NCBI RefSeq assembly: GCF_900188085.1
Contig: NZ_FZOU01000001.1
Span: 434,001-498,000, forward strand
Length of the DNA: 64,000 nt
Direction: 5' to 3'
From: Granulicella rosea
GTDB taxonomy: Bacteria > Acidobacteriota > Terriglobia > Terriglobales > Acidobacteriaceae
The position numbers were made by a program, and so were the translations under genes. This document shows positions 8,032-15,920 of this stretch, one piece after another. The notes under the pieces were generated by a model. That model made no database searches. It was given only the letters and a program-made list of their open reading frames with translations, and had not been told where the DNA came from. How positions within the stretch are numbered: position 1 is the first letter of the stretch; every line of letters starts with the position of its first letter.

Positions 8032-8952
8032 ATGGACATCGCGACCCTCAACGACCACTTCGGACTCCCGGGCGTCCTCGCCTTTGAAGATCACGCAGGC
8101 CTTACCCGCGCGCGGATCACCACGCCGGCCTGCACCGCCACCGTCTACCTGCACGGCGCGCACCTGACCCACTGGCAGCCCACCGGGCAGAAGCCGGTCC
8201 TCTTCCTCAGCGACAAGTCCGAGTTCGCCGCGAACAAGGCCATCCGCGGCGGCGTGCCGATCTGCTTCCCCTGGTTCGGCGCCCGCACCGGCGTCCATAA
8301 GGTAACGCTGACCGGCGACCGCGCCGACGGCCCCATGCACGGCTTCGCCCGCCTGCAGAGCTGGACCGTCGCCTTTGCCGCGCTCTCGCCCGCCGACGGC
8401 TCGCTGCGGCTGGTCCTGACGCTCGACCCCTCGCCCGAGAGCCAGGCGCTTGGCTTCGACCACTTCCGCGCCGTCTACGAGCTCTCGCTCGGCGCGACCC
8501 TGACCATGAAGCTGACCGTCGCCAACGGCGGCACAGAGCCGCTCGTCTTCGAAGAGGCTCTCCACACCTACTTCGCCGTCGGCGACGCCGGGAAGACCTT
8601 GGTCCACGGCCTCGAAGGCGCGACTTACTACGACAAGACCGACGGAATGGCCACGAAGCACATGCCCGCCGAACCCTTCCTCTTCACCCAGGAGACCGAC
8701 CGCGCCCTGCCCTCCACCACCGCCAACGTGGTCATCGAAGACACGGTCAACGCCCGCAGGATCCACGTCGACAAGTCCGGCTCGAACACCTCCGTCGTCT
8801 GGAACCCGTGGAAGGGCATGGCCGATTTGGACGCCAGCCAGTCGCACCAGTTCGTCTGCGTGGAGACGGTGAACGGCTTCGAGAACGCCATCACGCTCAC
8901 GCCCGGCGAAAGCCACTCCATGACCGCCCACATCGGCATCGAATCAGTCTGA
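8032..8952 (+). CDS. D-hexose-6-phosphate mutarotase (YeaD-like)
   Basis: 306 aa, aldose 1-epimerase fold. It should interconvert the anomers of glucose-6-phosphate. Family features seen are YLHGAHLTHWQP near the N-terminus, GGVPICFPWFG, and PMHGFARLQSW with the catalytic His; EEALHTYFAVGD and the C-terminal VCVETVN follow, where the catalytic Glu is expected. ATG 8032 is chosen because the family match begins at MDIATLNDHFGLPG; the longer frame reads through the promoter of the divergent HAD gene. Family 3 repeat copy 2 begins 32 bases after the stop. Confidence 0.88.
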   Translation: MDIATLNDHFGLPGVLAFEDHAGLTRARITTPACTATVYLHGAHLTHWQPTGQKPVLFLSDKSEFAANKAIRGGVPICFPWFGARTGVHKVTLTGDRADGPMHGFARLQSWTVAFAALSPADGSLRLVLTLDPSPESQALGFDHFRAVYELSLGATLTMKLTVANGGTEPLVFEEALHTYFAVGDAGKTLVHGLEGATYYDKTDGMATKHMPAEPFLFTQETDRALPSTTANVVIEDTVNARRIHVDKSGSNTSVVWNPWKGMADLDASQSHQFVCVETVNGFENAITLTPGESHSMTAHIGIESV

Positions 8953-8984
8953 ATGGAAGACAGATTGATGTTGAGCGGTCTTGG

Positions 8985-9150
8985 TTAAGGGCACGGCTTC
9001 AGCCGTGCCACTAGCTCCGGACTTGGATTGCGGCTTCAGCCGCTGAGGTACGGTTCTCGCCTTGAGGCAGCTCGAACGAAAACGATACCTCAGCGGCTAA
9101 AGCCGGATTAGCCATAAGGCGTTTACGGCACGGCTGAAGCCGTGCCCTTA
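8985..9150. repeat. Family 3 nested-hairpin repeat, copy 2
   Basis: It has the same four-hairpin plan as copy 1. The outer arms are GGCACGGCTTCAGCCGTGCC (8990-9009) and GGCACGGCTGAAGCCGTGCC (9127-9146). The inner arms are GCGGCTTCAGCCGCTGAGG and CCTCAGCGGCTAAAGCCG. The loop between 9053 and 9084 contains TCTCGCC and CGAACGAAAACG, which resemble the loop edges of copy 3. It lies between the mutarotase and maf genes. Confidence 0.88.
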
Positions 9151-9188
9151 GCAATACCAAACCCTGTAATCCATACGAACGGACTCCC

Positions 9189-9785
9189 ATGCTCATCCTC
9201 GCCTCCGCCTCCCCTCGCCGCCGCGAACTCCTCACCCAGGCCGGTCTCACCTTCGAGGTGCAGGCCGCCGACCTGGACGAGACGCCCCTGCCCGATGAGG
9301 CTGCAGCCGCCTACGTGCAGCGGCTGGCGGTCGAGAAGGCGCAGGCTGTCCACAAGCTGAACGCGCACCGCGACACGCCGGAAGACCCGCTGATCGTCCT
9401 CGCAGCCGACACCACCGTCGTGGTCATCGCCGAGACCGACCGCATCCTCGGCAAGCCAGCCCACGCCGCCGAGGCCGAGGAGATGCTCACCCTGCTCTCG
9501 GGCCGCACCCACGCCGTGATGACCGGCGTCGCAGCCGTCACCTCGCAGCGCGTCTGCTCGGACGTCGAGATCACGCAGGTCACCTTCAACCTCATCAAAC
9601 CGGACGAGATCGCCGCCTATGTCGCCACCGGCCACCCGCTCGACAAGGCCGGCGCATACGGCATCCAGGGCTACGCCGCGCGCTGGATTCCGCGCATCGA
9701 GGGCGACTACTACAACGTCGTCGGCCTGCCGATCGCACGGGTGGTCGCGCTGCTGGCCGAGGCAATTGCGCCGGGGGTGAAGTAG
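9189..9785 (+). CDS. maf: Maf-family nucleotide pyrophosphatase
   Basis: 198 aa. Maf/YhdE proteins hydrolyse non-canonical or excess nucleoside triphosphates to monophosphates, a house-cleaning role in the cytoplasm. The signature ILASASPRRRELL opens the protein at residue 3. The substrate-handling segments AADTTVVV, KAGAYGIQG and IEGDYYNVVGLP are all present. The first ATG coincides with the start of homology. Copy 2 of the family 3 repeat lies just upstream and copy 3 just downstream, so the gene is bracketed by these elements. Confidence 0.93.
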   Translation: MLILASASPRRRELLTQAGLTFEVQAADLDETPLPDEAAAAYVQRLAVEKAQAVHKLNAHRDTPEDPLIVLAADTTVVVIAETDRILGKPAHAAEAEEMLTLLSGRTHAVMTGVAAVTSQRVCSDVEITQVTFNLIKPDEIAAYVATGHPLDKAGAYGIQGYAARWIPRIEGDYYNVVGLPIARVVALLAEAIAPGVK

Positions 9786-9833
9786 CTCGTTTGGAGAGGA
9801 CTTAGCTTTGGGGTAGGTCAAGGAGCCTGCAGG

Positions 9834-10367
9834 TAGGCCAAGGCTTCAGCCTTGGCACTCACAAGCAGCCATGAAGCGGGGCTTCAGCCCCTGGGGTACG
9901 CTCTCGCATGGGGCCGACGTTGGATCATTCCGTCACAAACGTCTTCAACGTATCCAGGAACTTCTGAGTGAACGGCTCTCCGGCTACGTGCTCCTCATAC
10001 CAAACATGAAACCTGCTCTCAAGGAAGCGGTAGACCTCCAAACGGTCCTCATACACTTCGATCTCAGAGCCGCTCCACAAGAACCTGACTGTAGTCCAGT
10101 AACCCTTACAGACATCGGTTGGAAGCGCAACGCCGGCTCGGCATACCTCCAAAAGGTCACCTACATTGGCGATCGTGCGTGAATCGAACGGATCCGGGTT
10201 CAGCGCCAAGACCTGATTCACTTCGGCCTCGACCTGATCCCATCCGCTCTTTCGCATGTCCTTGTATCCCGTTCTGGGACGATCCGCAGCAAAAGAACGG
10301 AGCATACCCCAGGGGCTAAAGCCCGCGTCATTCCTGAGTTTGGCGCCAAGGCTAAAGCCTTGGCCTA
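9834..10367. repeat. Family 3 nested-hairpin repeat, copy 3, with a gene in its central loop
   Basis: The outer arms are TAGGCCAAGGCTTCAGCCTT (9834-9853) and GCCAAGGCTAAAGCCTTGGC (10345-10364). The inner arms are GGGGCTTCAGCCCCTGGGGT (about 9878-9897) and ACCCCAGGGGCTAAAGCCC (10306-10324). Left loop edge GTACGCTCTCGC and right loop edge GCAAAAGAACGGAGCATACC match the loop edges of copies 1 and 2. In those copies the loop is about 32 bases; here it is about 400 bases and holds a complete minus-strand gene. The arms pair across the whole insertion. Confidence 0.85.
9925..10257 (-). CDS. Hypothetical 110-aa protein carried in a family 3 repeat loop
   Basis: 110 aa, soluble, acidic, with no signal peptide. 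It ends with the aromatic-rich IEVYEDRLEVYRFLE...HVWYEEHVAGEPF and a helical tail. This looks like a compact alpha/beta protein, but I recognise no named family and assign no function. ATG 10257 is preferred: the frame is open to 10374, but those extra residues are just translated repeat arm. The ribosome site is poor (AAGGAC almost touching the ATG). Two sampled 60-base lines of it are about 53% GC, lower than the flanking genes. Its stop lies 12 bases from the inner repeat arm, suggesting it moved with, or into, the element. Confidence 0.65.
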   Translation of the reverse strand: MRKSGWDQVEAEVNQVLALNPDPFDSRTIANVGDLLEVCRAGVALPTDVCKGYWTTVRFLWSGSEIEVYEDRLEVYRFLESRFHVWYEEHVAGEPFTQKFLDTLKTFVTE

Positions 10368-10389
10368 TCTTCAAAACGCCCGGCGCCAG

Positions 10390-11403
10390 CTAAGCCTGCG
10401 GCCGCAAAGCAGCTTCAATCCCCGCATTCACCTCGGCATGCGCAAACTCCGCCGCCACGCGTATGCCGTTCATGATCGCCTTCGCGTTCGACGAGCCGTG
10501 CCCCACGATGCACACGCCGCGCACGCCCAAGAGCGGCGCGCCGCCGTACTCGGAGTAGTCGAGCCGCTTCTTAAAGTCCGAAAACGCACGCCGCGAGAGC
10601 AGCGCGCCGACCTGCGAGGTCACGGTCGACTTCAGCGACTCGCGCAGCAGCGTGCTAAACAGCTTCGCCGCGCCCTCGATGCTCTTGAGCGCCACATTGC
10701 CGACGAAGCCATCGCAGACAGCCACGTCGACCCGGTTGTTGAACAGGTCGCGGCCTTCGACGTTGCCGATGAAGTTGAGATTCGGCAGCGCTTTGAGCAG
10801 CGGAAAGGTATCCCGCGTAAGCGAGTTGCCCTTGGTGTCCTCTTCGCCGATCGAGAGCAGGCCAATGCGCGGACTGGAGATTCCCAGCACATTCTGCGCA
10901 TACATGTGACCCATGACGGCAAACTGGACGAGGTTCTCGGGATCGCTGTCGACGTTGGCGCCGACGTCAAGCAGCAGCGAGGGCTGCCCGCTCATCGTCG
11001 GCAGGATCGTCGCCAGCGCGGGCCGGTCGACGCCGGCCAGTGAGCCGAGCACCATCTTCGCCGTCGCCATGGCGGCGCCGGTGTTGCCCGCGGTGAGAAA
11101 GGCCGCCGCACGGCCCTCGCGGACCATCTTCAGGCCCACGCGCATGCTGGAGTCGCGCTTGGAGCGGACCGCCTGAGCGGCCTTATCCTCCATGCTGATC
11201 CACTCGCTCGCGTGAACGATCTCGATGGGCAGGCGAGCGCCTCGCAGCGCCGTCTTCAGGGCAGGAGCCAGCGTTCCCTCCGGGCCGACCAGGCGAACGC
11301 GAATATCGCTCTCCAGGGTGCGGCACGCAAGGATGGCCCCTTGAATCTCCGATTCAGGGGCCTTGTCCGAACCCATTGCATCTACTGCGATGTCGATTGG
11401 CAT
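10390..11403 (-). CDS. plsX: Phosphate acyltransferase PlsX
   Basis: 337 aa. PlsX converts acyl-ACP and phosphate to acyl-phosphate, the first step of phospholipid synthesis through PlsY. Diagnostic stretches are [12 protein letters not shown] at the N-terminus, [37 protein letters not shown] and [13 protein letters not shown]. It is the last gene of a yceD-rpmF-plsX cluster, the order found in many bacteria. The fabH gene that often follows plsX is absent; family 3 repeat copy 3 with its loop gene follows instead. Confidence 0.97.
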   Translation of the reverse strand: MPIDIAVDAMGSDKAPESEIQGAILACRTLESDIRVRLVGPEGTLAPALKTALRGARLPIEIVHASEWISMEDKAAQAVRSKRDSSMRVGLKMVREGRAAAFLTAGNTGAAMATAKMVLGSLAGVDRPALATILPTMSGQPSLLLDVGANVDSDPENLVQFAVMGHMYAQNVLGISSPRIGLLSIGEEDTKGNSLTRDTFPLLKALPNLNFIGNVEGRDLFNNRVDVAVCDGFVGNVALKSIEGAAKLFSTLLRESLKSTVTSQVGALLSRRAFSDFKKRLDYSEYGGAPLLGVRGVCIVGHGSSNAKAIMNGIRVAAEFAHAEVNAGIEAALRPQA

Positions 11404-11440
11404 TCCGCTCGATCGTCTGGGTTCTGCTGCTTGATGATAG

Positions 11441-11629
11441 TTACGCTGCGACCTTCGCTACGCCCGCAATGACGCGACCCTTGTACTCGCCGCACTTGGG
11501 GCAGACGCGATGGGGGAGCTTGCGCTCCTGGCAGTTGGGGCAGAGGTTGCTGTTCACAGGCGTGAGGAAGTCATGGCTGCGACGCTTGGCGGTGCGCTGT
11601 GCGGAGTGGCGCCGTTTCGGATTAGGCAT
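11441..11629 (-). CDS. rpmF: 50S ribosomal protein L32
   Basis: 62 aa, typical length. The basic N-terminus [20 protein letters not shown] and the two zinc-binding pairs in [18 protein letters not shown] identify a zinc-containing L32. It is a structural protein of the large subunit. It lies between yceD and plsX, all on the minus strand, and is probably cotranscribed. An AAGGGA ribosome site precedes the ATG. Confidence 0.97.
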   Translation of the reverse strand: MPNPKRRHSAQRTAKRRSHDFLTPVNSNLCPNCQERKLPHRVCPKCGEYKGRVIAGVAKVAA

Positions 11630-11716
11630 TTCGGTATCCCTTCAAACTCTTCTGGTTGGCTGCGGAATGCGCTCTGAACAAGGCGCCTCACACCGCGCAA
11701 AACTCGGTCCTGCAAT

Positions 11717-12268
11717 TTAGTGCTCGATATGACCAGCGAGACCCGCAAGCGCATTCCACCGGGGATCAACCTCGGTCTCGGCGCATTTACAGGTTGCAAC
11801 GTTCAGGTTCTGGCCACAACGCGGGCAAAGGCCCTTGCAGTCGGGCTTGCAGAGCGTCCGTCCGGGCAGGGAGAGAAGCACCTGCTCTCGCACGACATCC
11901 TCAAGCGAAAGACCACCTTTTCCATAATACCCGATTTCGGTCTCGTCTGCCGTAATTGCTCGTTCGCCAGCCTCCGCATCGGCCTCTTCGGGCCGGAAGA
12001 TGAGGTCGAAGTCGCCTTCCACGGGGTTGAGGACGGGGTCGACGCAGCGCGCGCACAGCACCTCGAACTCCGCCGCATAGTGCGCGCGGATGCGGATATC
12101 CTGCACCGTATCCTGCGGGCCGCGATGCTCCAGCAGCAGGTCGGCCTGACCTTCTACCGACATAAGGCCAGTCTGGCGGGTGTCCGGCGCATAGTCGATC
12201 GCGCCGGCAGGAATGCTCTCCTCAAAGTGCAGAGCTTCTTTTTCGAGTTGGAGCGGGGTGATCAGCAT
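11717..12268 (-). CDS. yceD: YceD/DUF177 protein (23S rRNA accumulation protein family)
   Basis: 183 aa. YceD proteins are encoded upstream of rpmF in most bacteria and are linked to 23S rRNA accumulation. The family core shows a CARCVDPV pair followed by an acidic strand (EGDFDLIF). Near the C-terminus is KGLCPRCGQNLNVATCKC, the conserved cysteine block typical of longer DUF177 members; the pattern suggests metal binding, which is an inference. It heads the yceD-rpmF-plsX cluster. Confidence 0.92.
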   Translation of the reverse strand: MLITPLQLEKEALHFEESIPAGAIDYAPDTRQTGLMSVEGQADLLLEHRGPQDTVQDIRIRAHYAAEFEVLCARCVDPVLNPVEGDFDLIFRPEEADAEAGERAITADETEIGYYGKGGLSLEDVVREQVLLSLPGRTLCKPDCKGLCPRCGQNLNVATCKCAETEVDPRWNALAGLAGHIEH

Positions 12269-12632
12269 CTTGCCTTAAGCGTATGGGGTGGAGACCGCGG
12301 GGTCAACTCGAAGCTCGGGCGACGCCCCTAACCCGCTCCCTGCGCGCGGGTTACACCGCTCCGCCGGATCGATTCAAAAGATGCAACAAATTTTGGAACC
12401 GCGCGGAAAATCCGCACGACGTCATCGGAAAAAACCGCGCCACGCTTGATCGCGAAAAATAATTTTGACAATGATGTTCAATCGTGGATATTATGGTCTT
12501 GCGTATACGCGAGTCGATTTTAGATTTCACGGAACACCAACCAGACCTGCCTCCCCGGGCAGGACGCCGCAAGCGAAACGAGGTCCGGCCAGACTTCGCA
12601 CCGCGCGACGGGAGCAGGTTCAGGAGACAACC
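12269..12632. other. Intergenic region with divergent promoters and a long leader
   Basis: This 364-base gap separates yceD from a divergent exported-protein gene. It has a GC-rich hairpin at about 12330-12354 (TAACCCGC ... GCGGGTTA) near yceD and a near-consensus sigma-70 promoter at 12465-12494 reading right. The implied leader of about 130 bases before the ATG at 12633 contains no recognisable riboswitch. Confidence 0.5.
12465..12494 (+). promoter_or_regulatory. Predicted sigma-70 promoter for the exported hydrolase-like gene
   Basis: Perfect TTGACA at 12465-12470, an 18-base spacer, then TATTAT at 12489-12494, in an AT-rich pocket of otherwise GC-rich DNA. It points toward the gene at 12633. 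Confidence 0.6.
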
Positions 12633-13268
12633 ATGAAGATGACCACGCGCACCAAACTGACGACCGCAGTTGCAGCCCTTGCGATGACCCTCCCCACCGT
12701 CGCCGCGCACGCCGAAAAGAAGCCCACCGTGCTGCTCGTACACAGCGCCGCCCAGGCCGATGCCGACTGGAAGAACCTCTCGCTCGAGCTTGCCAGCGAA
12801 GGCTACCGCGTTCTCGCGATGAAGGTTCTGCCGAACCAGTCCGCCGCCGACGAGCGCGCCGAGCTGACGCAGTTCATCGGCAACGAAGACGCCAACAGCC
12901 GCTTCCTGGTCGTCACCAGCGAGCCGGCCGGCGCCACGGTCTCGGACTTCGCCGGCACGCTCGGCAACCGCGTGAAGAGCGTCGTCTACCTGACGACCGC
13001 CCCGACGGTCGCCGCCGTCTCGGCGACCCCGCAGTACTTCGTCCAACTGACCGCCGCCAAGACGCAGCCGGTCGAGACCAGCGAGCTGCGCTATAGCGTT
13101 CACGCCGCCGGCCCGCAGATGGTCGCCTCCACCAGCGACCTGGTCGGCGTGATCGAGGCGGTCGACGCGAAGAAGTCGCAGGCCGGCTCCTTCAGCGCCA
13201 CGCACCCGGCGACCTCCCTCGCGGCCACGACGAAGGTGGCGGCGCACAGCGCGACGTCGCTCAAGTAG
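12633..13268 (+). CDS. Exported alpha/beta-hydrolase-like protein lacking the nucleophile elbow
   Basis: 211 aa. A signal peptide (basic start, hydrophobic 11-24, cleavage near AAHA) indicates export. The mature part begins KPTVLLVHSAAQADADWKNL, then GYRVLAMK, FLVVTSEPAGATVSDFAG and NRVKSVVYLTTAP. This order follows small alpha/beta hydrolases (VHG ... W, GHSYGG, RV-SLVYL), but the expected G-x-S-x-G elbow reads TSEPAG and no convincing catalytic His is seen. It may be a non-enzymatic relative. ATG 12633 is chosen because AGGAG lies six bases upstream and the signal peptide starts there. A strong terminator follows. Confidence 0.65.
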   Translation: MKMTTRTKLTTAVAALAMTLPTVAAHAEKKPTVLLVHSAAQADADWKNLSLELASEGYRVLAMKVLPNQSAADERAELTQFIGNEDANSRFLVVTSEPAGATVSDFAGTLGNRVKSVVYLTTAPTVAAVSATPQYFVQLTAAKTQPVETSELRYSVHAAGPQMVASTSDLVGVIEAVDAKKSQAGSFSATHPATSLAATTKVAAHSATSLK

Positions 13269-13313
13269 CTTTCTCCCCAGTTTGCTCGCCCGGCCGCAAG
13301 GCCCGTGCGACCC

Positions 13314-13352
13314 CAGCCCCCGCCCGGACATTCCGGTGCGGGGGCTGTTTTC
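13314..13352 (+). terminator. Rho-independent terminator after the exported hydrolase-like gene
   Basis: Stem CAGCCCCCGC with GCGGGGGCTG, with a second inner stem CCGGA/TCCGG, followed by TTTTC. It also lies just downstream of the convergent acetyltransferase gene, so it may serve both strands. Confidence 0.85.
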
Positions 13353-13388
13353 TTGCATTCCATGACTTCGCATGCAGACCCGGATGCT

Positions 13389-14009
13389 CTATCGCGGCTT
13401 CGTCAGCAGCCACTGCAGATTCGCCTTCACGGTCGGCCATTCGGACGGCAGAATGCTGTACACGCACATGTCGCGCAGCGCGCCGTTGCGCGTGAAGGAG
13501 TGGTTTCGGATCACACCGTCGAGCTTCGCGCCGAGGCGTTCGACCGCGCGGCGGCTCGGCTGGTTCATGCTGTGAACCTGAAACTCGACCGCGATGCAGT
13601 CCAGCGCCTCGAACGCGTGTGTGAGCAGCAGCAGCTTGGCCTCGGTATTGATGCCCGTGCGCTGCACGCTCTTCGCGTACCAGGTAGAACCGATCTCGAC
13701 CCGGCGATGGGCGCTCTGGATGTTCATGTAGGTCGTCATCCCCACGGCGCGCCCGGAGCCCAGGTCGATGACAGCAAAGGGAATCATCGACCCGGCGGCC
13801 TGCAGCCCAAGCCGTCGCTCGATCTCGCCGCGCACGTTCTCCGGCTCCGGCGGAAAGGTAAACCAGAGCTTCCAGAGCTCGCCGTCCTTCACCGCCGCGA
13901 CCAGATCGTCGTGATGGTCGAGCGTCAGAGGCTCCAGACGCACCAGGTCGCCGGTCAAGGTGACCGGTTTGAACTCGACCGCTCCGGGCGACGGCTGATA
14001 GCGATTCAT
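13389..14009 (-). CDS. GNAT-family N-acetyltransferase (RimJ/RimL-like)
   Basis: 206 aa. The order of elements is that of RimJ/RimL-type acetyltransferases: GDLVRLEPLTLDHHDDL at the N-terminus, the strand AVIDLGSGRAVGMTTYMNI, the EIGSTWY segment, the acetyl-CoA region TGINTEAKLLLLTHAFE, and VHSMNQPSRRAVERLGAKLDG at the end, where the family has N-x-x-S-x-x-x-x-E-x-x-G. It should transfer acetyl groups from acetyl-CoA to a small molecule or protein N-terminus; the acceptor is unknown. Its start overlaps the hisS stop by four bases, so it is translationally coupled to hisS. Confidence 0.85.
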   Translation of the reverse strand: MNRYQPSPGAVEFKPVTLTGDLVRLEPLTLDHHDDLVAAVKDGELWKLWFTFPPEPENVRGEIERRLGLQAAGSMIPFAVIDLGSGRAVGMTTYMNIQSAHRRVEIGSTWYAKSVQRTGINTEAKLLLLTHAFEALDCIAVEFQVHSMNQPSRRAVERLGAKLDGVIRNHSFTRNGALRDMCVYSILPSEWPTVKANLQWLLTKPR

Positions 14010-15295
14010 CGCAAGCTCTCGATGAGGTCCGCGCGGGCGATCTTGACCTGCTCGCCGGTTGCGAAGGTCTTCACGGTCAGGATGCCGGTCGCGACCTCGT
14101 CCTCGCCGAGGATGACGACCCTGCGGGCGACCTTGTCCGCGGCCTCGAAGCTCTTCTTCAGGCGGAAGCTGCCGTCGCCCACCTCGACCGACAGGCCGGC
14201 GCGGCGCAGCTCACGCGCCAGCGCGAGCGCGGCGGCGTTCTGCGGCACGCCCATGGGGGCGATGTAGGCGTCGAGCTGCTTCGCCGTCGCCTCGGGGTAC
14301 TGCGCCTGCAGGATCAGGATCAGACGATCCGCGCCGATGGCGAATCCGATGCCCGGCGCGCGCGGACCGCCCAGCATCTCGCTCAGGCCGTCGTAGCGTC
14401 CGCCGCCCAGCAGCGCGTTCTGCGTGCCCAGGCCGCTGCCGTCCGGCACGGTGAACTCGAAGGTCGTGCGGGTGTAGTAGTCCAGCCCGCGGACGAGGCG
14501 CGGGTTGATCCGGTAGGGCACGCCGCTGGCGTCGAGCGCCGCGCGGACCTGCGCGAAGTGCTCGGTGGAGGCCGCGTCGAGGAAGTCCGCGATCTTCGGC
14601 AGACCGTTGATGATCTCCTGGTCGTTCTCGTCCTTGGAGTCCAGCACGCGCAGCGGATTGGTCTCCGCGCGGCGCTGGTTGTCCTCGCACATCCGGTGCT
14701 TGACCGGGGCCAAAGCCTCTTTCAAGGCTGCGACGTAGCGCGGGCGATCGGTCGACGACCCGACGGAGTTGATATCGAGCTGCCATCCCTTCACGCCAAG
14801 CTCGTCCAGCAGGGTGGAGAGCATCTCCAGAATCTCCGCGTCGCGGACAGGGCTCTCGGAGCCGGCGGATTGCGGGCCAATGACCTCCGCGCCGATCTGG
14901 AAGAACTGACGGTAGCGGCCCTTCTGCGGGCGCTCGCGGCGGAACTGTGGCCCGATGTAGTAGAGCTTCTGCAGGTTGCCGGTCGCGTCCAGCTTGTTCT
15001 CGATGTAGGCGCGGACGACTCCGGCGGTGTTCTCCGGGCGCAGGGTCAGGCTCTGCGACTTCTCGCTGGCGGCGCGGGCGCGGTCCTCCCAGGTGAACAT
15101 CTCCTTGGAGACGATGTCGGTCTCCTCGCCTACGCCGCGCGCGAAGAGTTCGGTCGCCTCGAAGATCGGGGTGCGGATCTCGCCGAAGCCGTAGCGCGCG
15201 AAGACGCTGCGGGCGACCGCCTCCACGCGGTTCCAGAGCTCGGTTTCAAAAGGGAGAAGGTCGCGGGTGCCACGGACTGCCTTGACGATTGCCAT
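14006..15295 (-). CDS. hisS: Histidyl-tRNA synthetase
   Basis: 429 aa class II aminoacyl-tRNA synthetase charging tRNA-His. Motif 1 is around EIRTPIFEATELFARGVGEETDIVSKEMF. Motif 2 is QFRRERPQKGRYRQFFQ, and the histidine-specific loops are LVRGLDYYTRTTFEF and GGGRYDGL. Motif 3 is GIGFAIGADRL. The C-terminal anticodon-binding domain ends the protein. The start at 15295 matches MAIVKAVRGTRDLLP, with GGAAG upstream; the frame is open further into the family 2 repeat, but that part is not homologous. It forms an operon with the acetyltransferase gene. Confidence 0.97.
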   Translation of the reverse strand: MAIVKAVRGTRDLLPFETELWNRVEAVARSVFARYGFGEIRTPIFEATELFARGVGEETDIVSKEMFTWEDRARAASEKSQSLTLRPENTAGVVRAYIENKLDATGNLQKLYYIGPQFRRERPQKGRYRQFFQIGAEVIGPQSAGSESPVRDAEILEMLSTLLDELGVKGWQLDINSVGSSTDRPRYVAALKEALAPVKHRMCEDNQRRAETNPLRVLDSKDENDQEIINGLPKIADFLDAASTEHFAQVRAALDASGVPYRINPRLVRGLDYYTRTTFEFTVPDGSGLGTQNALLGGGRYDGLSEMLGGPRAPGIGFAIGADRLILILQAQYPEATAKQLDAYIAPMGVPQNAAALALARELRRAGLSVEVGDGSFRLKKSFEAADKVARRVVILGEDEVATGILTVKTFATGEQVKIARADLIESLR

Positions 15296-15332
15296 AGTCT
15301 TCCAGTCTAACGAAAGTGCGGTCAGGCAGCTT

Positions 15333-15431
15333 GGGCGCCCCATCCTTTCGGCTTCATCGAAAGGGTGGGAAGTACATCGTTCGAATGTCTTACGTCCCAC
15401 CCTTCGCAAGAGCGCGAAGGATGGGGCGCCC
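15333..15431. repeat. Family 2 long inverted repeat, copy 2
   Basis: The left arm 15333-15374 begins GGGCGCCCCATCC and ends AAAGGGTGGGAAGTA. The right arm 15391-15431 begins TACGTCCCACCCTTCG and ends GGATGGGGCGCCC. Only 16 bases lie between the arms. It sits in the divergent gap upstream of hisS, so it may affect leader RNA on either side. Confidence 0.85.
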
Positions 15432-15461
15432 GAAGATTCTGACCTGCGCTAAAATTCGGCC

Positions 15462-15821
15462 ATGGCCAACCCGATTGCCAATCTCTTGAAGGATTTCAAG
15501 CAGAAGCGCCGCCTTAGCCGCGCGCGGTCGCTGCCCGCGATGCAGGCGCGCATTCTGCACGCGGAGGCCAAACAGGTTCAGGCAAAGGACGAGCTGGCGT
15601 TTGAGATTGCGCTCTCCTACCGGTTCGAGGCCGACGGGCAGGCGGCGTACGGGTCGGCCTTCAGCGTCTGGTTTCCGGTCGAGAACTATGCGAAATCGCT
15701 GGCCGCGCAGGTCACGCCCGAGGCGAAGCTGAAGGTCCGTTATAACCCGAAGGATCCCTTCGAAAACTACGCCCTGGCGTCGGACAATCCTGGCGTTCTG
15801 CCTTTTCAACTGGCCGAGTAA
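15462..15821 (+). CDS. Hypothetical 119-aa protein (possible DUF3592-like fold)
   Basis: 119 aa, no signal peptide, no membrane segment. The N-terminus is basic and helical. The rest alternates strands, with ALSYRFEADGQAAYGSAFSVWF and KVRYNPKDPFENYAL. The Y-x-F ... VRYNPxxP pattern recalls the extracytoplasmic part of DUF3592 proteins, in which a VxYNPxxP motif recurs, but the membrane helices of that family are missing. The function is unknown. It follows the family 2 repeat and precedes another small gene on the same strand. Confidence 0.6.
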   Translation: MANPIANLLKDFKQKRRLSRARSLPAMQARILHAEAKQVQAKDELAFEIALSYRFEADGQAAYGSAFSVWFPVENYAKSLAAQVTPEAKLKVRYNPKDPFENYALASDNPGVLPFQLAE

Positions 15822-15920
15822 ACGGCTTAGCATCCCGGATGACTCCGCAGTCATCCTATCTTCCGTGACGCGAGATGCGTCTTACGAAGATCGGCTGCAA
15901 TGGGCCCAGGAAGCCCCGTT

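Noticed and set aside
9925..10257. Loop gene as a RAYT-type transposase
   Set aside because: Only 110 aa, with no HUH motif or catalytic tyrosine context; it cannot be the mobilising enzyme.
10258..10374. N-terminal extension of the loop gene
   Set aside because: It is a translation of the repeat arm itself; a start at 10257 removes it.
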